DNA of 64,000 nucleotides from Lumbricus rubellus. Its lineage: Eukaryota > Annelida > Clitellata > Crassiclitellata > Lumbricidae. Position 1 is the first letter of the stretch. Each line of letters opens with the position of its first letter. The notes beneath the pieces are model-generated. The model saw only the letters and a program-made list of their open reading frames with translations. It did not search any database and was not told the DNA's origin. A program made the translations under genes and the position numbers. The stretch is taken from NCBI GenBank assembly GCA_945859605.1, contig OX243811.1, positions 35,358,750-35,422,749 of the forward strand, given 5' to 3'. Positions 12,201-21,999 of this stretch are shown here, piece after piece.

Positions 12201-15200
12201 AATCTACAATATTCACAACGGCAGAAGTACTGATATACAGAATGTTTCAAAGATGCATTGAGCATTCGCGTTGTTCCTACCAAAACAAGCACTCAATCGA
12301 CCTTTTCTTGGAACTTTGTGTTAAATTTCAGGAACCATCTCTAATATCGACTATCCTCAAATCTCTGTCAAATAATCAAAATATGCCCTGAGAATTGAAG
12401 AAAAGAAGCAAACACCTATTAAACCCATAAAAGAAGTTGGCATTAAGCCTTAGCTTCATTCCATGCTGTGTACGTCTGCATGTACTTGCCTGGGGTCCAA
12501 CGGGCAATCCGCTTTCCAGCTTCTGCGTTGCTTCACTGTCGATTTTCGTCAGGATTTCTTTATACTTATTCAGAGAGGCAATCTGAAGCAACATAGGTTA
12601 CCGAGTGTTTAGAGTATATAATGTAATGTAATGTAACTACACTACATTTACGATAACTTTCACATAAAAGTCAGAAAGTCAATACAAGCAATTTTGACTT
12701 TTTACGTCATCAGCCGTTGGGGATGTTGAGTTGGTCCCTGAAACACAAGTCTTTAAATATGCAGCATATTGCAGTTTAGCAAAGCAGCCGTGGTCTGTAT
12801 GTTCTCTCACAGATAAAAATGTCTCGCAAGGTCAAACCAACTGGCACCAACATTTACACATTTAGCGACGACATATACCTTGCTTAGGAGATTCTGATTG
12901 AGGATGGAGACGTCTCTCTTCAGCTCCGGATCAATATCGACAAGCAGCTTCATCATATCCTTGAGACTCTTCAGCATCTGGTCATCGAGAAAGTCGTACG
13001 GAAAAGTATCTGTCCATTCTCTGCGTTCAGTCAGTAACAACAACAACTGAAGATGAGATTTACTGGTTCACTGAATTCATCGAACTTAGTTAACCCTTTA
13101 ATGACCAGCATATACTGAAATGCATGGAAAACATATGTAGCTGGTCGTTAAAGGGTTAACAGAGACATCAATTCTCTGACACAACAAATCAGACAAAATC
13201 AAGAAAACACTGCTTTAAAAACAGACTTCTGCAATACTGTAGTCTAAACCTATTCCGGTTCCAATACAAAATTGTCCATGAAGATGACAGAAAACAACCA
13301 ACTAACTGGATGGTTGACTGGAACTTTAATGATCTGCCTAATGAATTACATTTAGCTCACTGGCCTCTACCACAAATATAATTTTTTTTCTCTATTCCTT
13401 CTCTATTTCAGTTTATGTAGCACCAATCCAATAAGCCTACTCAAAGGCGCTCCCAGCACAGCCACGGCCAAAGAAAAAGCCTGTTTGATCAACTGGTGGA
13501 AAGCAGGCAAATTATTCAGAAGTATATTAAGCGCAGCACAATCTGGCCTCTACCACAAATATAATTTTTTCTCTCTATTCCTTTTCTATTTGAGTGCATC
13601 TGAGTAGATCTTTTGAAGAGGCGCTATATAAATTGTCGGAATGAATGAATAAATGAATTTCCAAAATTCCTCTCCTTCCTCCAATCACTCACCCAAGCAG
13701 ACGTATCATGTGCCTTCCAAATTTCTGGAGCGACACCTGAAAAAAAGAAGAAACTCAATTAAACTAAACACAATCCAATCTCCCTCATAGACCTTCTCGC
13801 CTGCCAAATTGCCTACGCCAACATTAGAAAGTATGCTATTCTTGTTTCTGTACTATCTACTTCTCTTATCAATGGAATTCAAGACACAGAAATCCTTGTA
13901 TATAGTTCAATGTTGTAACTTGTATCAAAGATTAAATGCCAATGAACCTCACATGCACAGGGGTGCTTGAAGTTTAGTGGCTAGCATGCTGGACTGTCAA
14001 ATCATGAAAGGGCAGAAAACCACTAGTCAACTCGGCTTTAATGGGTAAACTGGCTGTACTGATGAACAATTTTTAGTTAACATAATATTGAAGTTGCTCA
14101 ATAGAAATACTATGTCACAATTCTCTGTCATACCATCCGACAGATTAAAAACCATTAAATAATATATATATAGTTCAGTATGCTATGGAATGCAAAGGAC
14201 CAAAAGTTCAAAACATCTTAGATCAGGCAGGAATTTGAACCCATGACAGTCCAAGACAATAAACAGCAAACCATTCCACATGACTAATAATAGCAATTGA
14301 ATAACAATTAATCATAACAACAACAATAACAAAATTAATAATAACTTAATCATAAAGGTAATTACAGACATACTTAAACAACTGCATAGAATGAAGAGGC
14401 AGAAATCATTATTTAGCTAACAATGATCATAAGATATCATCTGGAGCCTTTTCGAACAAGCAGATGGATTGAGGGCCATCTAAGATTTATAGTGGCATAG
14501 GTGCAAACGAGAAATTGGTAAGCATGGTATTAAAGACACTCAAAGGCATAATAATTAAAATGACATTAAATACAGATGATCTTCAGCCCAAAGCACAGCA
14601 TGCAGAGGGACAAATACCCATAGGGGCATATCAAGGTGATATCATGGGCAACCGCATCAAATGAATCAGTAACCTTGATCTAAAACTATGAGCTCAGTTA
14701 TTTCTGACCTGTGGGTAATGAAGTAAACAAGAGGTCAAAAATAAGGGCATGACGCCTCCATTGTGTAAAATTAGTTTCGAGACACCTGTCCTATTGAAAC
14801 AATTAGTCGATGGCACTACATATATTTATGTATGTATGCATTTATAATTACATACATGTATATATGTACGTATATATATATAAACATAAATAACAAGCAA
14901 GTGGAGCAAGAGACAGACAGACTCGGACAGAGACAGCTAGACAGTCACTTGCCAGTACTTAGTAAGTTTGACCAGGTGCTGGTCTTCATATGGGAATCAT
15001 GCTAGGACTACTGCTGCTGACGGATGATGGTAAGGAAGGTGATGATGAAGATGCTGATGATGCTGTTCCAGAATCTAGGTCAGGTTATAATTGAAGATGT
15101 GGCTGGTGTATTGGCTGGATAATGGATATACTCTGTGTTTTATATATACATACATGTATATATAATATTATATATAGTCTAATAGTTAAAACAGCAAATG

Positions 15201-16028
15201 CAGACAAACTACATATATATATATATATTGCATTATAGTATATATTCAAAAATTATAAAGCACCTCTTACAGTGCAAAATACGTAAATATATATCAATAT
15301 ATACAAGGGTATAAACAGACAATCAACAAATGTTCATACAATAATTAATAACATATGCCGGAAAGTCAATCTATTCAGTAGGTTGTTTCTGTCTATCTAT
15401 AACTGTCTGTCTATGTCTATAATTACCTTTCTGTACAATTTATTGCTGATGTTATAGTCACTTGTGACCTGATGAGCAGAAATTATTAGCAGACAGACAG
15501 ATGGACAGACAGACAGAGGGACAAGGTGAGCAGTGGCCTACCGTGTTGTTAACCTTCTCTGATTTGAGACCTTGTTGTGATACACAAGTCTGAAAGGCAC
15601 AACAAGAACTGGTTAAACACAGCTGCAACAGATTATACAGACTCAGACAGACAGACAAACCGACAGACAAGAAAAGCAAGGAGGACCAGACAGACACCGG
15701 CCACCACCAACTCATCCTCTTCCTTTTCGTCTTCTGCTGCTGCTGCTGCGCTCCTTGTCTCCTCCTGGCCTAGAGTTTGTCTGAGGAAGATCATTGGAGT
15801 CAGTCCCTGGCTAACGAAGGCGGCTGAGAAACTGGATCACTTGTAACACAGGTCTAACCTTCTCCAGAGGCTTGGCTGGGCCTCTAATAATGCAGGAGAA
15901 GACACAGCACTGGCGTCTCCTCAAACCGATGCAGTCTCAAGTCGCAGCAGATAACAAACGAGTTCAAAACAATGTACAGTCCACCTATGCCAAGTTAAAC
16001 GCATCATCGTCGTTCGTCGTCGTCGTCG

Positions 16029-16066
<38 letters not shown>

Positions 16067-16073
16067 GTCGTCG

Positions 16074-16111
<38 letters not shown>

Positions 16112-17357
16112 GTCATCACGTTCTGTTCTCTGCTCTCCATTATATCATTCCAGAATTTGCATACTACCGCTGTCCTAATGGAAAAAAAACACCAACTAAT
16201 GCACATATTCAGGTGTGTATATTTGTAAACAAACATTTTTATAGCACCTTTTGCTATCGAAAGCACTGTGTGTTATGGAAGAATGAATCAGAGACTTATA
16301 ATGAGTAGATTACTCCAAATACCCCAGTCATTTCTCGACTGCCTAGATAAATATACCCAGCTCTGCAGCTGCTATATATATATATTGTCTTTCAACCCTT
16401 GTGCTTAATAGGAGAATGTCCATTCTTTTTCATACAGTAACTTAAGACAAGATGACTTGTAAGGAAACGCCATCAAGTTAAACATAATATACAGCACAGA
16501 TAAAGAATAAGTCAAATATGAAAACATAGCAACAGAAAACTCCAACATGCCAGAAATTATTACACAAATTCTGCATTTAGACAAAAGACAGAAGTCGAAC
16601 AACAACAATGACCGACTTAATCGGTGACATGTGCAGAACAGCAATTCCTTTGTTTGTGAAGAAGATACGACGAAACTGAAGAGTAGCAGAAGGAAAAGGA
16701 AAGATAACAAAAGAGAAGACAAGGAGAATAGAACAGAAGGAATGCATGCATGAGGAGAGAAGGAGAGCAGGAAGGAAAGGAGAACATGGATGGGGTGGTT
16801 AATTCCAGTGGGTCCGCCAGCTGAGATAGGTTCTGTGCTGGAACGAATGACAGGCTAAACTTAAGTCAAAGTTATCTCACCTGGCAGCTATAAGACACTG
16901 TTAACTGCTAAACAAGAAACTATTACAACTGATCAATGTTGCATAGCCAAGGAAAAGTAGGAGGACAGAGAGCAGAAAAAGAGGGACTGAGGGAAATGGA
17001 AAAAGAGAAGAGACAATTAAAGGTGTGTCTTATTGTGGGGCACCTACAATGTCCTACATGTCCAATACTTACGGTAGAGAGTGCCAGAGACTACAAAATA
17101 ACGTTGAGTGCTGATACCAACATTTGCTAAATAGATACAAACACATGTGCCCAGCATTCGACGTCCTCATCTCTCTTCCTCCCTCTGCATTCTTTCTCTC
17201 AACTGAAATACACGAGTTCACACTTTCAGACTTCCCAATAAACTCTAGTTTAATCCCATCTTTACTAAATTCTCTAGTTCCCTTCCCATCTTCTTTCTTT
17301 CTCTCCTATTTGCTCCATCAGACTGTCTCATGCTGTCTCTGTGACTCGATCTCTGTC

Positions 17358-17413
<56 letters not shown>

Positions 17414-20400
17414 GCACTGACTGTTTTTACCCAAAGGGTGGGTCAGTGGGTGGGTTACTGGGTGGGTAAGTGGGTGGATTAGGGGGTAGTGGGTCAATGA
17501 CTGTTTTCTGCTCTCACCTGACAGACGCGGTTCATCAGCGAAAGAGGATCAAGGAAGAGACGCGATCCCAGTAGGAATGTAAAGATGTAAGGCTGCTACA
17601 AATACAAATGCACAATATCGTCATCATCACACTCGTCATCTCACTCGTAATCATCAACAACACAAACATCATCATCATTATCATGGTGATCTGAACAAAC
17701 ATCACGACCACAAACTTCACAAACATCCTCATCACTGCCTCATGATTTTTTTAATATCACTCCTACAAGAATAATTGTCCGGCACTTCCTCTTTCACCAA
17801 TTGCAACACACTTCATGTTCATGTCATAACTTGGCAATGGCGCCATGGCAATTCAGTGTCACTTTACCCTAGTTGCGATCGCCATTCACGTTCGTGGCTA
17901 TATATCCAAACTAGGGCCGTTAATATCGAATTTTTTGCAAACAGGCTATCGATTGTAGAAATCTAATATTTGAAACCGGTTACTGGATTTCTTACATGAC
18001 ATTGTATTAAAAATCTGCTAATTTCCAGCTTGCAGTATAAACAAAGATGGTGGCAGCTCAGATTTGACGATGTTTTCAACGTAAAAAACATTTTAGAGGT
18101 TCTGCAATTAACTTGTCTCGTTCGCCGACAGTAAATTTTATGTTGGTTCTTGGTTGTTATGTTGAGCCATGTATATACCGGTAACTTGTTATCATATTAT
18201 GTGATCATAATATCCTGTACATTGTTGGGATCAATAAATTTGATTTGAATTTCGTCATCATAAAATGTCAAAATCTGATGAATGTGTGATGATGTCGCAT
18301 TTGAAGTGCTATGCATCGATATCTATTGTGCAATGGGCCGCAAGTAAAGCAGTGTCACAGATACCATTTATTTCTCCCAATAAGTTTGTTCTCACGGCAA
18401 TCTCTAAGCCTGTAGTACAAATGCATTGCATCATTGCTTATAATTTTCGAAAATTATTATTTTAAATGAATTCAATTATTGGTCTGTAAACAGTAAAGTC
18501 TGATTATCGTGTTCAGAACCGATAACCGGATTCCCGGTCAACACTTAACATCCCTAATCCAAATGTTATTTGGTTCATACCATAAAAGAATTACGCAAAT
18601 GGTGGCCGACTTGACACTTTCTGTCAATCTTGATACCACAGGCATTGTAATACCACTGACCCTTCACATGTTGCCAACCATTTCAACTGCGGACAATGTC
18701 ATCCCCTGCCAAAAGGCACTCAGAGAGAGGAGGCAGAGGTAGTTGGTACTCGCTTGTGAACGCAATATTGGAACATGTCTGGAGATTTTTTCAAGTATGA
18801 AGATTGTAACGGGCCCCTACAAGTTAAAGGACTTGAGAGATCCTGCTCATGTTACTTTTAATACTACAGCTTGACATGTGACACTTTCTTAAATATGGTA
18901 TCAATGCACAGTTGCATACGCAATCTTGATTTGTTGTATCTGTACTGATGCGGGTGATGCATACTGTTGAAATGGTGCTGTCTTACAGCTGATCTAGTTT
19001 GGCCACCAGTGATGAGTAGGTCAATGCATGTTATAAAAATATCAACATAAATCCTTTGAATCCAAACAAACCCAGATCCACACATGAATATAATAAACAA
19101 GGCTTCGTTAATTCATCTGTTTAACTGTAGCACTATAAATAGTATTTCTATATAATTCGTGGTATCTTTGGTTACTTTGCGTGCAATCATTACAATGGTA
19201 CCATAGTATTTAACAAGTTATTAAGCAAGAATTAGTATTGAAAATCTATAATTTACTAAGAGAATTTTCAATTTGAACAACCAAATTTTACCACAGCAAA
19301 CTCAATGTACTAATTAGATAGTCAAAATCTGCATATCTTCTTAGACTTCTCTTCAGGCTAAAATTATTCCCTCTGGCGAGGGGTCAGCCACTCGGATCCT
19401 TCTCCTCCACTTGCATATCTAATGGTGATGTTTAAGTATAAATTTATCCAGTGCTGTACATGTAGTGATCAGTCAGATACCAACTCAGAACAGACTCGGG
19501 AACCTGGGCTGCATTTGAGAGGTGCTCTATCAAAACCAGGCGCATATCGTACGATAATTTTTCGAGATAATGGCCAAAAATGACCGACTGGATCAAAATT
19601 GCGTGTTTTGATTTTTAATCAGATTTGTGCAATGATTGAGTTATACGAATCTGATTGAAAATCAAAACACACAATTTTAATCGGGTCGGTCATTTTTTTA
19701 CCGTTATCTCGAAAATGTATCACTCAACGCGCGCCTGGTTTTGATAGGGCACCTCAAATTTTACCGTACATTTGTAACACCCTACTGCTATTAAACCCAT
19801 ACAATGTGATGCCATTGGCACAAAGCAAAGGCTGTGGTGCAGTGGTTCTCAACAATTTGAAAATATCTATATAGGCTGTACTAGGGTGACTATAACTAAC
19901 CTCAGGATAGTATTGGCCAGTTGGGACAACATGAAGGACTAGGGAGTCGAGGGGACCGGACATCAGCAGCCCATCGTTCGAATAGACGAGACTCTACAAA
20001 AGATACAACACAACACATTGATCTATAAATCACTTTCTTTTGTCCGCTTTTACTTCAATGTAGAGTCAGCCAATCTATGGATGCTGAAGCAAATTGTACG
20101 GAAGCTACTTAACTGATCACAATTTAGAAACATTCTGACAAGCATGTTCACTAACATTTATGATCAGTACTTCAATAAGTGTTGCAAGCAGGACTCGGAA
20201 ATTGAATTCAGTCATACACAATCATATAATTAAAGCTCATAATGGACACATGGAGTAGCATCAGAACTTTGTCAGTTGCTACAAGACAAATGATCATTTC
20301 TAGAAAACGAGAAATTCACAAGTAAGACACACTAGATAGAAAACCAGTTGCAGCACTGCACCATTTATATTTGTTGCAATTAGTTTGTTCCCATGGCATT

Positions 20401-21883
20401 CTTTAAGCTCATATTTATTCACTGCAAATGATTGAATCATGTCCTATAATTTAAACAAATGCTTTTTTTAATCAATTCAATTATCGTTTGGTAAACGGTA
20501 AAAACTGATTATCGTTTTCGAAACGGATAATTGAATTTTCTGAAAATCATTTAACATCCCTAGAAAAAAGTAATGGTTTATGATTGAAAATAATGCAAAC
20601 AGAAACAAACATCAACTGGAAGACACTAAACCAAAACAATTAGAATGTACACCGTGACTCAAAAAAAGTAAGCCAAATTGTTTTGCATATATCTCTAACA
20701 CCTGATGACATATCAAGCTAAAATTTTCCAAATATTTATAGAAGTGGACCAAGAATATGATTCCAAAATTTCATGAAATAAAGTTGAACGGATAAAAAGA
20801 TATGAATATTTAAACTTCATATACCGAAATTGCAGTTTACAAGCAATTTTCTGTCAGATTCGATAAACTGTTTCCCTATTATCTCCAATGCCTGATGATT
20901 AATCATTCTAAAATTTTCCAGATATGTAGAGAATTGAACTACCAATATGACCCCAACAGTATGGTTTGATAATTTAATTTAAATAAGATGCTCAAAATGT
21001 CCCCCTCCTGCTTGCACGCAAGCCTGAGGGCGCTGGCGCCATTGCAATGGCAACAGCAACGTCGATTATCCTCTGGTCTAGGCCATCCCACACTTCCAGC
21101 AAGCGTTGCTTCAGATCGTTTATATCATGGATTGTTGTCTGGTAGGCTCGATCTTGCATCACGCTCCACATTTTATAGTTGACAGGATTCAAATCTGGAC
21201 TGTTCGGAGGCCATAATGTGAGAGAAATGAAGTCTACACAATAACAGACTTGCTGATAACTGAAATTTCGGGTGATGAAGTTGAAATATCCATATCCTTC
21301 TATCCCTTCACATTTATGACATGAAATTTTGGAATCCTATTCTTGGTTCAATTCCCTAAATATCTGGAAAAAGTTTTTATGATTACTCATCAGACATCAG
21401 AGATGTGAAAAAAATTGTTTGGCTTACTTTTTAGTGAATCTGACAGAAAATTGCTTGTAAACTGCAATTTCGGTATATGAAGTTTAAATATTCATATCTT
21501 TTTATCCGTTCAACTTTATTTCATGAAATTTTGGATTCATATTCTTGGTCCACTTCTCTAAATATGTGGAAAATTTTAGCTTGATATGTCATCAGGTATT
21601 AGAGATATATGCAAAACAATTTGGCTTACTTTTTTTTGAGTCACGGTGTATGTGTGAGTGTGCGCATATGCGCTCAAAACTGCTCTGCATGTGCGTAGGG
21701 CCATAGGACTCTACACAAGCACACACACATACACGCACATAAAATCACATATATATATACAGACACATATATGTATACACCTGAACAATATGAATGACTC
21801 ACATTTCTGTCTTCATCTTCTTCCGGCAGGCAGAGCATACCGTGGTCATGGTAACCATTGAACATGGGTCCTGAGGCGGCCAT
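3225..21883 (-). CDS. RASGEF1: RASGEF1-family Ras guanine nucleotide exchange factor (multi-exon, last exon not found)
   Basis: A cytoplasmic exchange factor that loads GTP on Ras/Rap-type GTPases. Coding exons on the minus strand: 21883-21803 (ATG), 19993-19901, 17595-17518, 15589-15542, 13736-13693, 13020-12879, 12582-12490, 12114-11989, 10200-10102, 9749-9647, 9359-9319, 8992-8954, 8481-8386, 4931-4864, 4631-4604, 4328-4272, 3291-3225. All join in phase to about 434 residues; the vertebrate RASGEF1B protein I compared from memory is about 473. The N-terminal RasGEF_N region covers residues ~30-165 (EWTDTFPYDF in exon 6). The catalytic RasGEF domain covers ~185-434: QLTHIELERL, NIGNFNSLMAII, VVPFFSLLIKDI, LPNGHVNFE, CPFER. 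One exon is only 28 bp. The last exon, after NPVLADN, should begin with two bases completing a codon, but I could not find it in 1-3200; it may lie left of the window. The ATG choice gives MAASGPMFNGY, similar in position to the family N-terminus. A 5' UTR acceptor is possible near 21909. Confidence 0.93.
3869..4062. mobile_element. hAT-like MITE, family B, copy 1
   Basis: 194 bp, starts CTGGGCTTTTTTTAACGTGC and ends TTAAAAATAGCCCTG, flanked on both sides by CTGCCAAT (3861-3868, 4063-4070), an 8-bp target duplication. The interior repeats GTGCAGTT many times. Inserted in the RASGEF1 intron between exons 4272 and 3291. Confidence 0.9.
4928..5013 (-). repeat. RASGEF1: 43-bp tandem duplication of a 3' splice site (RASGEF1)
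   Basis: Plus-strand 4928-4970 is repeated at 4971-5013 with three differences. On the minus strand each copy ends in a pyrimidine-rich TTCAG|ATTG acceptor; the inner one (4931/4932) is the real acceptor of exon 4931-4864. Confidence 0.85.
5318..6325 (+). mobile_element. mariner/Tc1-type element with degenerate transposase
   Basis: A perfect 29-bp terminal inverted repeat (starts CAGGGTGGCCCATAAAAAGT) at 5318-5346 and 6297-6325, each end next to TA. Total 1008 bp. Plus-strand fragments in shifting frames show an RERxxxFLKEK stretch and an LFTDEK-type catalytic Asp region around 5800, then VVASWFRSVCLGWGKHVW. Multiple stops and frameshifts make it inactive. It sits in a RASGEF1 intron between exons 8386 and 4931. 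Confidence 0.9.
7033..8197. mobile_element. piggyBac-like nonautonomous element (TTAA)
   Basis: TTAA at 7029-7032 and 8198-8201. Ends are CCCTTATAGGGTCACC and GGTGACC...TGACCCTATGAGGG, with a shared GGGGGTATTTTTTTACCCCC-type block inside each end. Two diverged ~155-bp tandem units (~7765-7920 and ~7921-8060) carry GCCATTTTGTCCGCCAT. No transposase. Confidence 0.85.
7474..7672 (-). mobile_element. tRNA-derived SINE, family A, copy 2
   Basis: Minus strand: TGGGGTGCGGTGGTGTAGTG head, box B GGTTCGAATCC, body GGACAAGTCCTTCATTCACA, then GGGAGCGCCTCTGAGTAGAA and the GGCGCTATAACAAGTG tail. It is inside the piggyBac-like element. A tail fragment of a related repeat precedes it at 7358-7410. Confidence 0.9.
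10519..10681 (-). mobile_element. tRNA-derived SINE, family A, copy 3 (3' truncated)
   Basis: Minus strand: TGGGGTGCGGTGGTTTAGTG head, box-B-like AGTTCGAATGCACC, the GCAAGTCCTTCACTCACAAA body, ending at the GCAGTGTCCGCTC block. Confidence 0.85.
10729..11541. repeat. interspersed repeat with ~400 bp polypyrimidine tract
   Basis: CTAGCTGTACCCGGCCACGC marks one end and TTTTTATATATATAGATA the other, an end pair I associate with a common invertebrate interspersed repeat. Between them lies (CCCCTCC)n-type sequence at ~10778-11160, which makes several long but meaningless Pro/Ser or Gly/Arg open frames, and GACTTTTGGGC repeats at 11211-11275. It lies in a RASGEF1 intron. Confidence 0.6.
12488..12489 (-). 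promoter_or_regulatory. RASGEF1: GC-AG splice donor in RASGEF1
   Basis: Exon 12582-12490 ends ...CCCCAG and the intron starts GCAAGT instead of GTAAGT. The AG|GCAAGT context is the usual strong consensus of the rare GC-AG class. The next exon (12114) continues in phase with family-conserved residues, so this is the real donor rather than a misread boundary. Confidence 0.8.
13094..13155. mobile_element. 62 bp TTAA-flanked palindromic mini-element
   Basis: TTAA at 13090-13093 and 13156-13159; CCCTTTAATGACCAGCATAT at one end and CTGGTCGTTAAAGGG at the other. Same family as the outer element at 881-1014, here without the insertion. It lies in a RASGEF1 intron next to exon 12879-13020. Confidence 0.8.
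13415..13655 (-). repeat. SINE tail fragments (AGGCGCT-type)
   Basis: Two fragments share the CAAAGGCGCTCCC and GAGGCGCTATATAAATTG blocks of SINE 3' ends, separated by a duplicated CTGGCCTCTACCACAAATAT segment (13360 and 13540). Similar isolated tails occur at 300-365, 7358-7410 and 57975-58022. Confidence 0.5.
16006..16117. repeat. (ATC)n/(GTC)n trinucleotide tract
   Basis: Perfect ATC repeats interrupted by CGTCGTCGTC blocks, in a RASGEF1 intron. It creates artificial Ile/Met homopolymer reading frames. Confidence 0.95.
17361..17412. repeat. (CT)n microsatellite
   Basis: About 25 CT units. On the minus strand it lies about 105 bases after the donor of exon 17595-17518, in the intron. Confidence 0.95.
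17911..18556. mobile_element. hAT-like nonautonomous element
   Basis: Ends CTAGGGCCGTTAATATC and TTAACATCCCTA, flanked by ATCCAAA on both sides (17904-17910, 18557-18563). No coding region. A fragment of the same right end is at 20461-20565 (GGTAAACGGTAAA, TTTAACATCCCTAG). Confidence 0.8.
19519..19755. mobile_element. 237 bp fully palindromic MITE
   Basis: Two arms of about 115 bp pair almost along their whole length: GAGGTGCTCTATCAAAACCA starts the left arm and its near complement TGGTTTTGATAGGGCACCTC ends the right arm. If transcribed it would fold into a long hairpin. It lies in a RASGEF1 intron about 150 bp upstream, in plus coordinates, of exon 19901-19993. Confidence 0.85.
20650..21648. 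mobile_element. Tc1/mariner-type element with ~215 bp inverted repeats
   Basis: Begins CACCGTGACTCAAAAAAAGT and ends with its complement, TA on both sides, 999 bp. Arms are about 20650-20865 and 21436-21648. A second, weaker inner copy of the end sequence occurs on each side (20866-20985, 21270-21435). Between them the minus strand (21192-20992) encodes NPVNYKMWSVMQDRAYQTTI and LKQRLLEVWDGLDQ, the C-terminal DxNPxxxxW region of a Tc1/mariner transposase. Only this tail remains. It lies in the RASGEF1 intron between exons 21803 and 19993. Confidence 0.88.
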
Positions 21884-21999
21884 CAGTGTCAGCAGCAGCA
21901 GCAGCACCTGTGGTCAGCTGGTCACCAGCTACCAGCAGCACAGCAGCTCAGCCGACAGATGACCATCCAACTGACCAACGAGACCAAGGAGCAGATGAT

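Noticed and set aside
15872..16266. Frames with poly-Ile and poly-Met
   Set aside because: Pure translation of the (ATC)n microsatellite at 16006-16117.
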